From positions 74,059,533 through 74,123,532 of the forward strand of contig NC_089584.1 of assembly GCF_019320115.1 (NCBI RefSeq): DNA of 64,000 nt, given 5' to 3'. Every line of letters starts with the position of its first letter. Position 1 is the first letter of the stretch. Origin of the DNA: Miscanthus floridulus. Taxonomy: Eukaryota; Streptophyta; Magnoliopsida; Poales; Poaceae. The notes beneath the pieces are model-generated. The model was not told where the DNA came from. It made no database searches and saw nothing but the letters and a program-made list of their open reading frames with translations. Positions 10,264-20,610 of this stretch are shown here, piece by piece. The position numbers and the translations under genes were made by a program.

Positions 10264-11040
10264 TGTCATGTGGTAAGAAAACCCTAGCTGGGCCTAATCG
10301 ATTTGAATCGCCGTGCTTCTTGAAGAAGGAGAATCGATCCTCCAATCTACATCGTAGTTAATAACTAAAACATTAGCACTATGATCATGAGATAAGATTG
10401 TTAAAGAAGTGATTGATTTAGATCAGGTGCAAACTGGAGACTTCTAATTACTTAACTTGGGCTAAATCATTGAAAGTAAGGATTAATTGTTAGTAAGCTT
10501 TTATGCAAAAGTTAATCTTGATTCTTGCTACAGACTTACCTTGATTCTCCATAAGCCTGCATATCCTTGGAGTCTTTCCTTTTTGTCGGTTAAGTCTTGT
10601 TGAGTACCTTTGTACTCAAGGTTTGTTAAACCCTTGTTATAGGAGGAGAGCCAGCAGTAGAAGAGTTTGTTGTGCACCCTTGGGCAGGGTGAAAACCCTA
10701 TTGTGTGTTGTATAAAGTGGTACCTGTAATGCTACCCTACTGCCAAGTTGGCTAGTACTTATGAAATGTAATAACTCAATAAATGGTTTATAAACTTATG
10801 GTTTGTAAGACTTCCACTGTTTATTCTAATGTAATTTATTTGTATACTTTGTATAAACTACTATAATACCGCAATGCCTTCTATAATGTATCCTGCTCGG
10901 AAAGCAAAGTGGATGATTCAGGTTTCTCGAGGACACTCGACAGACTACTAGGATTGTGTGGCTTACATGTGCTACGGTCAGAAGTCTGTGAGACAATGGT
11001 AGGCACATGTGGGCCATATAATTTGGGCAGTTCTGCCATA

Positions 11041-11653
11041 GCTAGTATTGGTGCATGTCATTACAGAAGTTATTGTAGTACTACTTTATAAAAAAAACTT
11101 CAAAACAAACAATACAAATTAGTTTGAAACCTATTTTGGTTAAAAAGATTACTTCTAACTTACCTTCTATTTGCTGAGGGATGTTCCGCCATACTTCAGG
11201 AGTTCTTATGGCATGCCAACTCTTCCAACGCACTAGAGTACTTCAACTCATATAGTCCCTAATCTTGTAGGATGTTCTGGTAGAATCTTCCTATTTTTCC
11301 CCTAGTTATTTTGTGAGTTTTCCGTATGATCATAAGGGTGGTAAATACACCCAGTAGTTGTATAAAAGTGGGATAACATGTTTTAATATTGCCCTATATT
11401 ATAAAATTGAGTGTGTTGTTACTCGCATGTGTAGTATGTTTATTAAATTAATAAAGTTAAGTAAGTAGGTTAGTCTAGTTGAGCGTTGGATCGTTCATGC
11501 ATCATGTCATTAATTAATCTTTGGTTTACTTTCCCCTTTACTAGTAGTTAGGGTTAAGTATGCTATCAGTCCTATTCATGCTATCTTTCTTTTCCCCCTA
11601 TGTTGTTCTATCTATGGAAATCTGGTGACTAAGGATCATTCTTACCTTACAAT
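11041..11653 (+). other. 5' leader of Gypsy A
   Basis: AT-rich, non-coding leader between the LTR end and the gag ATG. A primer-binding site complementary to a tRNA 3' end would be expected just after 11040, but I cannot recognise one (the sequence there is GCTAGTATTGGTGCATG), so it has decayed or been lost. Confidence 0.5.
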
Positions 11654-12379
11654 ATGAGGACTCGTTCTAGAGCCACAAATATAGATAAACTGTGTGCCTC
11701 ACGTAGTCATGCCAACACCACTAACCCACCCTCAGAACCAACTATGGATGATGTCATGACTGCTCTGATGAATGCCACTGCCGACAGTACACGTATTTTC
11801 CAAGCCTTGGTGTAGGATGAAATGCTTGCCCAGGGTCATCCAGATCCAACAATACTTATGCTGACTTTCTAAAAACTCATCCTCCAGTATTTTTGAAAGC
11901 TGACGAACCTCTAGAGGTAGATGACTGGCTTCGCACTATAGAGTAGAAGTTTGGTCTGATTCGGTGTAGTGATGTTCAGAAGACCCTATTTGCAGCACAA
12001 CAACTTAGGGCCCTGCTAGTGTCTGGTGGGCAAACTTCCTTGCAACACAGCTAATGGAACATCATGTTCCATGGACTAATTTTTGCGTTACTTTTCGGGC
12101 ACATCATGTTCCTAATAGTGTGATGGATATAAAGTTAGAACAGTTCCTCTAGCTACAGCAAGGAGATCAGAGTGTACTAGAGTACTTGAGTAAATTCAAT
12201 CATTTATCTTAGTATGTGTTGACGGTCACTAATACCAATTATAAACCATCAACATAATCTGCATATATGCTTAATTCCATTACCAAACATAGGTATAGGG
12301 ATTTAAAATAATCTATTCCATGAGTTTTGGTGAATATATGACTGTAGGAGGATTTAATTAGAAAACTGCCAAGGAGGAC

Positions 12380-12970
12380 TGAAAGGTCCTAATGACTAGA
12401 GGGGTGATGAATAGCCTATTAAAATTTCTACAACAACACTTAGCAAACCGGCTAGACAAATATGAGGCAAAGCGAATGTTACGTTAGCCTACTAAAAATG
12501 CAAGCCACCTACCACAATTCTAGTTTCTATAGCCTCTATCCACACAATGGCTATGTCACTACACTAAGTTAGTGTGCTCTCAAAGGCTAACTAAAGAGCC
12601 ACACTAACCAAACTAACAAGCTCTCACGACTAGCTACACTAAAGAGCTTGACAACTAGTTTATGGTAATGTAAAGTGAGAGAGAGAGAGAGAGCAAGATG
12701 GTTATACTGCCAAGTCTAGGAATGAACCAATTAATCACAAGAATGAATACCAATGAAGACCAATCACCTCGGAATCAAATGATGACATAATAATTTTTTA
12801 CTGAGGTTCACTTGCTTACCGGCAAGCTAGTCCTCATTGTGGTGATTCATTCACTTGGAGGTTCACACGCTAATTGGCATCACACGCCAAACCCTCAATA
12901 GGATGCCACACAACCAACACAAGATGAGGATCACACAAGCCATGAGCAGTCCACTAGAGTACCTTTTGGC
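12380..12970 (-). repeat. Copia LTR 3' end, inverted copy
   Basis: Begins TGAAAGGTCCTAATGACTAG, the reverse complement of the Copia LTR end at 15181. Its whole length is an inverted copy of about 14603-15181. It meets the plus-strand LTR at a shared GCTCT near 12970, forming a fold-back. A GA microsatellite lies at 12676-12694. Confidence 0.75.
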
Positions 12971-15181
12971 TCTAGTTTAGTTTTGGTGAATTGATAAAAC
13001 CCTAAGTGCTAACCTAGTTTATCAAAGTAATTATGAGATAGGTAGCACTACTCCAAGTGATGAAGCAAATGAAGATCATGACATGATGATGGTGATGGCA
13101 TGGTGATGATCAAATGCTTGGACTTGGAAAAGAAGAAAGAAAAACAAAAAGCTCAAGGCAAAGGTGAAACTTGATAGGAGCTTTTTCGTTTTGGTGATCG
13201 AGACACTTAGTGAGTGTGATCACATTTAGGATCAATAGCCGTACTATTAAGAGGGGTGAAACTCGTATCAAAATGCAATCATCAAAGTGCCACTAGATGC
13301 TCTAACTCATTGCATATGCATTTAGGATCTAGTGGAGTGCTAACACCCTTGAAAACATTTGTGAAAATATGCTAACGCATGTGCACAAGGTGATACACTT
13401 GTTGGTTGGCACATTTGAGCAAGGGTAAAGAAGATAGAGTTGAAAAGGAGTTGATTGCACTGGTCACGGGGTGACCGGACGTGTCTGGTACTGTCTCAGG
13501 TGGTAGTGTTCTTGATGTGACCGGACGCGTCCGATATCGATACCAGATGCGTCCGGTATTCTGGCTAGGAATGGGCAGAGTTATCGAGGTGACTGGACTC
13601 TAGCTCAGTGGAGTGACCAGACGCTAATGAGTTACTGTTTAGCGTTAGGTCAAAGTGATATAGCCTGAAGCAGGATTGTAGAGAGCCACCAAACGTGTCT
13701 GGTCGCCACACCAGATGGGTCCAGTGTGAACCAGCAAGTCTCAAGTTTTCAGCGCAATAATTGATCGGACGCTGGGAGCGTTTGGTCTAGTGTGATCGGA
13801 CGTGTCCGGTCAGCCCAGAGCGGCTCTGGGAGCTCTCTGGATTCAACCGAACATTGCGTCTCTCATGTCTGGTCGGCCCAGAGCCGCTCTAGGAGCTCTC
13901 TAGACTCGACCGGATGCTGTGTCTCCCACGATTGGTCCGGTATGACTAGACGCGTCCGGTCGGCCCAGAGCGGCTCTGGGAGCTCTCTGGACTCGACCGA
14001 ACGCTACGTCTTCCGTGTCCAGTCATTTTCTAACAGCGCATCTGATCACATAGTATTACTATGCACAGAGATAGCCATTGGGTGTGAATGGCTAAACAAT
14101 TTGAAAGGGACACATGGCGGTCAGGCTATGATCGGATGCTATGACCGGATGCAGCAACTGGACGCGTCCGATCACCACAACGAACATGTCCGGTGCACAC
14201 GACCTGTGCATCCGGTCGTCCCGCAGTCAGCCCAATAATTGAGCCAATGGCTCTATTGTTTGGGTGTGTCTATAAATATCATTTCATCAGCTCTAGCTCA
14301 CTCTCTTGGCCATTTGCATTGACATAGCAACCTTGTGAGCTTAGCCAAAGCCCTCCCACTCATCTCCATCATTGATTCATCATCTTTGTGAGATTAGGAG
14401 AGAATCCAAGTGCATTGCTTGAGTGTTTGCATCTAGAGGCACTTGGTGTTCATGTCCCGCTATGGGATTCACTTGTTACTCTTGGTGGTTGCCACCACTT
14501 AGATGGCTTGGAGCAGCAAGGATCATCGAGCGAAGGTTGGTGATTGTCTCTGACTCCGATCTTGGTGATTATAAGGGGTTCTTGACCTTTCCCCGGCAGA
14601 AAGCCCAAAGGTACTCTAGTGGATTGCTCATGGCTTGTGTGATCCTCATCTTGTGTTGGTTGTGCGGCACCCAATTGAGGGTTTGGTGTGTGATGCCAAT
14701 TAGCACGTGAACCTCCAAGTGAGTGAATCGCTATAACGAGGACTAGCTTGCCGGCAAGCAAGTGAACCTCGGTAAAAAATCATTGTGTCATCATTTGATT
14801 CTAAGGTGATTGGTCTTCATTGGTATTCATTCTTGTGATTAATTGGTTCATTCCTTAACTCGGTGGTATACCCATCTTGCTCTCTGTCTTTACATTACCA
14901 CAAACTAGTTGTCAAGCTCTTTAGTGTAGCTAGTCATGATAGCTTGTTAGTTTAGTTAGTGTGGCTCTTTAGTTAGCCTTTAAGAGCACACTAACTTAGC
15001 GTAGTGACATAGCTATTGTGTGGATAGAGACTATAGAAACTAGAATTGTGGTAGGTGGCTTGCATTTTTAGTTGGCTAGCGCAACACTCGCTTCGCCTCA
15101 TATTTGTCTAACTGGTTTGCTAAGTGTTGTTATAGAAATTTTAATATGCTATTCACCCCCTCTAGCCGTTAGGACCTTTCA
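12971..15181 (+). repeat. Copia LTR (TGAAAG...CTTTCA family), nearly complete
   Basis: Starts in CTCTAGTTTAGTTTTGG and ends CCGTTAGGACCTTTCA at 15181. Related LTRs occur at 37478-39302 (minus) and 46785-47076 (plus, with the intact start TGAAAGCTCTAG). About 2.2 kb long. It carries a GC-rich block with ACGCGTCCGGT-type palindromic words (about 13480-14225). It is followed directly by a primer-binding site, so it acted as a 5' LTR. Confidence 0.8.
13804..14015 (+). repeat. Three ~58-bp imperfect direct repeats in the Copia LTR
   Basis: Units begin at 13804, 13867 and 13954, each with GTCYGGTCRGCCCAGAGC followed by GGAGCTCTCTRGA. They produce an artefactual repetitive open frame, which I do not treat as a gene. 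Confidence 0.7.
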
Positions 15182-15183
15182 AG

Positions 15184-15196
15184 TGGTATCAGAGTC
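15184..15196 (+). promoter_or_regulatory. Copia primer-binding site (initiator tRNA-Met type)
   Basis: TGGTATCAGAGTC starts two bases after the LTR end. It matches the complement of the plant initiator tRNA-Met 3' end (TGGTATCAGAGC) except for one extra or changed base. It is where reverse transcription of the Copia RNA would start. Confidence 0.85.
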
Positions 15197-15251
15197 GTGG
15201 TCACGGTGATTTGAGGCTTAACAACCTTCGGTGTCAAAATAAATCAAATCA

Positions 15252-15692
15252 ACAACGCAAAGAAGCCACCCCAATTTGATGGCTCCAACTATCCCTATTG
15301 GAAGGCTAAGATGACAAAATATATCAAGTCAATCAATAGGAAGGTTTGGAAAGTGATGGAGACCAAGACTGAGATTGATGATGAAGAGGCTCCCACCACC
15401 GCCGAAGAGATGCTACTCTAAAACAATGACATTTCTCTTAGTACCATTCATCATGCTTTGGACGAGAGAACATTTGAGCAAATCAAGAACATTGAGAGAG
15501 CTCATGAGGCTTGGAAGAAGTTGGAGGAATCATTTGAGGGCACTCAAGCCGTGAAGGGTGCAAAGGCATACATTCTCAAGGAGAAGTTTGCAAGCTTCAA
15601 GATGAAGGAGGATGGGAGTGTGCCAAAGATGTTCCCTAGGCTTCAAGTGCTCATCAATGATCTAGTTACAAAGGAAGAACAAGCTCTGTTCT
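15252..15692 (+). pseudogene. Copia gag N-terminal fragment (UBN2-like)
   Basis: Reads PPQFDGSNYPYWKAKM, then VWKVMETKTEI, ALDERTFEQIKNIERAHEAW and GTQAVKGAKAYILKEKFASF, the N-terminal half of Copia gag (DUF4219/UBN2-type). One TAA interrupts it at about 15420. It stops at about 15692, where LTR F sequence resumes, so the rest of this Copia element (protease to RNase H and 3' LTR) is deleted. The frame carries on briefly into LTR F by chance. Confidence 0.8.
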
Positions 15693-16474
15693 TAATCTTC
15701 TTTAGTAACATCCCTTATGTGTAGATATAAAGATGATCTTAGCCATGACTGCTAAGTGTAATTGCACTAATCATCGTATGCTTTGACTAGTAACTAAGAA
15801 TGACTTAGGAATTATCTCTCTAATTTCTACCTGGTCATGCTAATGTCTTAGAAAGGAGTACTCATTATCAATGCTCAATTATCATGTACTTATCATATAT
15901 ATCTTATCCTGACTTACCCTTAGTTAAGTTAGACCATAGTTAGTCTCACACGTTTCCCTCTAGATACGATACTTGGAATACTTCCGGATGAAAGCTACAG
16001 TGGTATCCGTGCGCTTGCAGATTTATCTATGTGAGTTAATTTATACCAATAGTATGCCCCTAAACATGTCAATACTGATGCCGATAAAAATATTGGTTTG
16101 TGCGTGGTCTCAACACCAAACTTCAGACTATGTTGACTACTTGTACCACTATTAGTTTTAATGAGATTGTTAGTATGCTATCACCATTGAGAAGAATCAT
16201 CAGCACAAGGAGGAGAAGAAGAGAAATAATGTATCTATAGGATCCTTTGAGGGCAATACTTAGTGTCAGTGGATTATCTATCAACCTGTCCATCATTCTC
16301 CCTACTGTCCACAATAGTCGAATACCCCCGGTGTTCGTCCTAATAACCCACCAAATAATCCTCACCCATGTTTTAAATGCAGCAAGACTAGGCACTATGG
16401 TCGGGATTGTTGTCTACCTAGGTAAGTCAAAGTTTCAAAATCTCTAGTGTGTCAACCATAAATTAGCCAGCAGA

Positions 16475-17560
16475 ATGCTCAGAAGAATAGATCTGTTTCA
16501 AAGCTGGGCCCTGGGCCGAGTTCACTATACTCGGGTTGGAGTAATCCTAGAAGGTGAACCTATAATGATGGGTCAATTTTCTGTGGCCAAACAACCTGTA
16601 GTTATATTGTTTGATTCGGGTGCATCGTATATGTTTATCAATAGAGCTTTTTTCATGAAGTATCAGTTGCCAATTGAAGCTATAGAGGGGAGTTTCTGCA
16701 TACAATCTCTTGGGGGACACATGTATACTAAGGAAGTAGTGGAGCATGTTCCTATAGATCTTGTTGGTCATACCTTTCCTACAGATCTGCTTGTTCTTAA
16801 GGGTCAGGATATAGATGTAATCCTTAGCCAATGTTTTCCTAAACGGTAAACAGTCTTTACACGGTCGCCCTTCGTTTAGCATTTAGGCTATTTACACGGT
16901 GTTTAAACGAAGTTAAACGGTCTAAACGGTTTTGTACTTTAAAAAAATACATATAATTATATATGTGCATGTAAAATATCAAGTATTCTAGCATTTATAC
17001 ATATTTATCTGAGTAAAAATCAATTATTTTGGTATGTATATATATTTATGCATGTGAAAAGAACCAAATATAGATATTTATGCATGTAACATATCAAGTG
17101 TACACATTTATAAATATAATAAACTTAACTATACAAATTTATCCATACAAAACTGAACTAGATTTACCTCGTGTTCGCCTAAACGGTCGTTTAAACAGCT
17201 GTTTAGCCCATTTAATGCAGTTTATCTCCGTTCCATTTAGGCCGTTTAGGCCATTTTTTCCTGTTTTTTGACCGTTTAAACGGTCAACCGTTTAATTTCT
17301 GTTTAGCCCCTAAACAAAATAGTTTACCACCATTTACCGTTTACTGGCCATTTAAACAGCCGTTTAATCTATTTAGGCGAACACTATCCTTAGCATGAAT
17401 TGGTTGTGCCAGCGTGGAACTATCATTGATACTCTACAAAGGACTATACAGTTGAAGTCTCCTGATAGTAGTTCTAAGTTGCTTATCCATCTACCTACTC
17501 CTAAGAGGGCCATTGAAACAGTGTATGGAACCACTATTAAGGAAGTGAAAGATATTCCTA
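16475..17560 (+). pseudogene. Gypsy A aspartic protease, split by a MITE
   Basis: Retropepsin that would cleave the Gag-Pol polyprotein. The catalytic motif appears as LFDSGASYMFINRAFF at about 16609-16656, followed by LPIEAIEGSFCIQSLGG. The C-terminal DIDVIL motif ends at 16827, where a hAT-like MITE is inserted. The frame resumes at 17386 with [15 protein letters not shown]. The Asp-Ser-Gly triad is intact, but the insertion ends the protein early. Confidence 0.8.
16828..17385. mobile_element. hAT-like MITE in the Gypsy A protease
   Basis: 558 bp flanked by perfect octamers ATCCTTAG (16820-16827 and 17386-17393; a ninth base C also matches). The ends AATGTTTTCCTAAACGG and, from the other side, AGTGTTCGCCTAAATAG form an imperfect TIR. 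The interior is AT-rich and full of inverted TAAACGG/CCGTTTA words (for example near 16900-16930 and 17270-17350). No coding capacity. Removing it plus one octamer restores the protease codon order, which proves insertion. Confidence 0.85.
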
Positions 17561-18960
17561 TAGTAAGGGAGTTTCTAGATGTGTTCCTAGATGATTTGCC
17601 TGGTCTACCTCCAGATAGAGATGTCAAGTTCGTGATTGAGTTGAAACCTGGCACTGCTCTAGTATCCAAAAGAGCTTATCGCATGCCTTCGAAAGAGTTA
17701 GCAAAACTTAAGATTCAGTTGCAAGAGTTGCTTGACAAAAGTTATATCAGACCAAGTTCATCATCGTGGGGATGTCTTGCAATCTTTGTGAAGAAGAACC
17801 AGACTTTGAGGTTATGTGTTGATTATCATTCGCTAAATGAGGTGACTATCAAGAATAAGTATTCTCTTCCTCGCATTGATCTACTCTTTGATCAATTAGC
17901 GGGAGTTAAAGTGTTCTCTAAGATTGATCTTAGGTCTGGCTACCACCAAATTAAGATTCATCCTGAGGATATTCCTAAGACTGCTTTTACCACTCGATAC
18001 GGTCTTTATGAATATCTGGTCATGTCCTTCTACCTAACCAATGCTCTAGCTCACTTTATGTATCTAATGAACTCCGTTTTCATGCTGGAGCTTGACAAGT
18101 TTGTTGTTGTCTTCATTGATGATATTCTGATATACTCCAAGACCAAAGAGGAACATGCGGAACATTTATGCATTGTTCTAAGCCGCTTGAGAGAACACCA
18201 GCTATATGCTAAGTTCAACAAGTGTGAGTTTTGGCTTGATGAAGTGCCATTCCTTGGGCATGTTCTGTCTGCTGAGGGTGTTGCTCTAGACCTTGGCAAA
18301 GTGCGAGATATCCTTAATTGCAAACCACCTATCTCTGTTCACCAAGTTTGTAGCTTTCTTAGAATGGTGGGATATTACCATCATTTCATTCCTGATTTCT
18401 CTAAGATATCCAAGCCTATCACTGAGTTGCTAAAGAATCAAACCAAGTTTGTCTGGTCATCTAAATGCAATGAAGCTTTTGAAACCTTGAAGAAGCTTCT
18501 GACTACTGCTCCTGTTCTAGCTTAGCCAGATATTGAAAAGCCATTTGATGTTTACTGTGATGCTTCTAGTATTGTTATTGGGTGTGTACTCATGCAAGAA
18601 GGTCGAGGCAGCTCAAGTGTCATGAGGAGCACTACCCCACTCATGATTTGGAGCTAGCTACTGTTGTTCATGCACTCAAGATTTGGCGCCACTATTTATT
18701 GGATAGCATTTGTAATATCTACACTGATCACAAGAGTTTGAAGTATATCTTTACCTAGTCAGAATTGAATATGTGTCAGAGAAGGTGGCTAGAATTGATC
18801 AAAGTTTATGATCTAGAAGTTCATTACCAGCCAGGCAAAACAAATGTTGTTGTAGATGCTCTCAGTCGTAAGTCTCATTGCAACTGTCTTGCAACAAGGC
18901 CTTTTGATAGCACTTTGTGTCAAGAGATGGAGAAATTGAATATGGAAATCATTTAGCATG
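17561..18960 (+). pseudogene. Gypsy A reverse transcriptase and RNase H
   Basis: Copies element RNA into cDNA. RT motifs are well kept: [15 protein letters not shown] start, [30 protein letters not shown], and the catalytic box [12 protein letters not shown] near 18100-18135, with both Asp present, then [11 protein letters not shown]. RNase H starts with DVYCDASS near 18547. After that a small deletion and several TAG stops (first at 18523-18525) break the frame, although pieces such as KTNVVVDALSRKS remain near 18836-18875. A sister copy in Gypsy D confirms the order. Confidence 0.85.
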
Positions 18961-20427
18961 GGACTTTAGTCAATATTACTGTTGAATCCACTATTTAGAG
19001 TTAGATTGTTGCTGCTTAGAAAGGGAACAAGGGAATAACCCATATCAAAGAAAGAGTTATAGCTGGAAAGGCCTCGTGTTTTTTGTATTGATGATGAAGG
19101 TGTTCTTTGGTTCAAGAATGATCTGGTAGTGCCAAAAGTTCCTGAACTACGTCAGTAGATCCTCGATGAAGCTCACTTATCTAGATTCTCTATTCATTTA
19201 GGAAGTAATAAGATGTATCATGATCAGAAATAGAGGTTTTGGTGGATCAAAATGAAGATTGAGATTGCTCGATATGTAGCCAAGTGTGATATATGTCAAT
19301 GAGTGAAAGCTATCCATCTAAAAAGTGCTGGCCCATTATAGTCATTGTCTGTGCCATCTTGGAAATGGGATGACATTAGTATGGACTTTATTGTCGGTCT
19401 GCCCAAGATGTTCAAAGGTTTTGATTCTGTTTGGGTCATTGTTGATCATCTTACCAAGATAGCCCACTTCTTGCTAGTTAAAGTGTTATATCCCGCAACA
19501 ACATGTGCCGAGCTATATGTCGATTGAATTCTGAGTCTACATGGGGTACCAAAAACTAGTATTTTAGATAGAGGTACATAGTTTTTCTCCAAATTCTAGA
19601 AAGAGCTACATAAATCCATGGGTACTAAACTTATCCACAGTTCAACTTTTCATCCTTAGACAGGAGGACAGACCGAAAGAGTTAATCAGATTCTAGAGGA
19701 CATGTTAAGATCTTGTGTTATCACTTATTCAGCTAAATGGGATGAATGTTTACCTTTGGCAGAATTCTCTTACAACAACAGTTATCAGGAAAGTATTAAG
19801 GTGGCACCTTTTGAAGCTCTTTATGGCAGAAGGTGTAGAACCACGCTGAATTGGTCTAAACCTAGAGAAATATGGTTCTTTGGAGTGGACATGGTGAAAG
19901 AAGCTGAAGAAAAGGTCTAGCTTATCCAAGCAAAAATGAAAGCAGCATAGTCTCGTTAGAAGAGTTATGCTGACAGGAGGCGCCACCCTTTAGTGTTCAA
20001 AGTGGGAGATCATGTCTATTTAAAGATCTCACCTATGAAGGGAGTTAACCATTTTGGAGTCAGGGGGAAATTAGCACCTCGATACATTGGTCCTTTTCCA
20101 ATTACAAAATGGTGTGGGTCTATGGCATATCATCTTAAGGTACCCAAAGACTTATCAGCGGTGCACAATGTGTTTCATATATCTTAGTTGAAGAAGCATC
20201 TTCGAGTGCCAGAATAGGCCATTGAGATTGAAGGAGTTGAACTAGAAATAGATCTGACTTATGCAGAATATCCTGTTAGAATTTTGGATCAGAAAGATTG
20301 AGTCACTCAAAAGAGAACGATCAAGTTCTATAAGGTTTAGTGGAATAACCATTCAGAAGAGGAGGCTACTTGGGAATCAGAGGATTATCTAATGGAGAAT
20401 CATCTAAATTTCCTTGCATCTACTTAG
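18961..20427 (+). pseudogene. Gypsy A integrase with C-terminal chromodomain-like tail
   Basis: Integrase inserts cDNA into the genome. Visible pieces are the zinc-binding region (EIARYVAKCDICQ), core [43 protein letters not shown] and NNSYQESIKVAPFEALYGRR. The GPY-like region VGDHVYLKISPMKGV, LAPRYIGPFPI follows. The tail RTIKFYKV...EEATWESEDYL resembles the short chromodomain of Tekay/Del elements, which can guide integration to modified chromatin. About a dozen stops, mostly TAG at positions that are Gln in Gypsy D (for example 19657, 19948, 19957, 20185, 20215), make it dead. Confidence 0.85.
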
Positions 20428-20593
20428 GTTGCTAACTCCTCTATAGTTGTAACCTTCTTTTGGAAGTTGATGCAATCTTGTAATCTTCCTTGTTGTTTTA
20501 TAGAAATCTTGCTTGTAATATGTGTTTGACACATTTCCTTTTCCATTACTTAACCCTAGGCTTTAGGCGTTGCTTAATCTTGGGACGAGATTT

Positions 20594-20610
20594 CTGTAAA
20601 GGGGAGGAGC
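20594..20610 (+). promoter_or_regulatory. Polypurine tract of Gypsy A
   Basis: GTAAAGGGGAGGAGC lies directly before the 3' LTR start TGTAACACC at 20611, where plus-strand cDNA synthesis would be primed. Confidence 0.8.

Larger units (their letters stand above)
5786..11040 (+). repeat. 5' LTR of Gypsy A (split by a solo LTR)
   Basis: Matches the 3' LTR at 20611-24282 almost throughout. It keeps about 325 bp (roughly 6086-6410) that the 3' LTR lacks, and it contains the F solo LTR at 6923-8229. An (AATT)n run lies at about 9233-9253. It begins TG; the terminal CA has become TA. Confidence 0.85.
12217..16051 (+). mobile_element. Solo LTR of family F (copy 2), hosting Copia sequence
   Basis: Begins TGTTGACGG and ends ACCAATA (a decayed ACCAACA). 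It is flanked by perfect GTATG pentamers at 12212-12216 and 16052-16056 and splits the gag codons of Gypsy A. Only about 165 bp at the left and 360 bp at the right are LTR F. The middle (12380-15692) is Copia DNA, and the LTR part opposite that insertion is missing, so insertion was accompanied or followed by a deletion. Confidence 0.8.
11654..16470 (+). pseudogene. Gypsy A gag, interrupted by solo LTR F2
   Basis: Gag forms the virus-like particle and packages the RNA. The ATG at 11654 starts MRTRSRATNIDKL. After several stops come DEPLEVDDWLRTIE, KFGLIRCSDVQKTLFAAQQL and LEYLSKFNHLS, the Retrotrans_gag core. The frame is cut at 12216 by the F2 insertion and resumes at 16057 with a FVRGLNTKLQTML segment. 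A CX2CX4HX4C zinc knuckle, CFKCSKTRHYGRDC, lies at about 16372-16413. Stops such as LS*Y just before the insertion, and frame changes, make it non-functional. Confidence 0.8.

Noticed and set aside
13792..14238. 148-codon plus-strand open frame with repeated SAQSGSGSSLDST-like segments.
   Set aside because: It is produced by the GC-rich direct repeats inside a Copia LTR; no start context or homologous domain.
15458..15724. Copia gag frame read as an 88-codon protein ending at 15724.
   Set aside because: The last ~10 codons are LTR F sequence read by chance after the deletion junction at about 15692.
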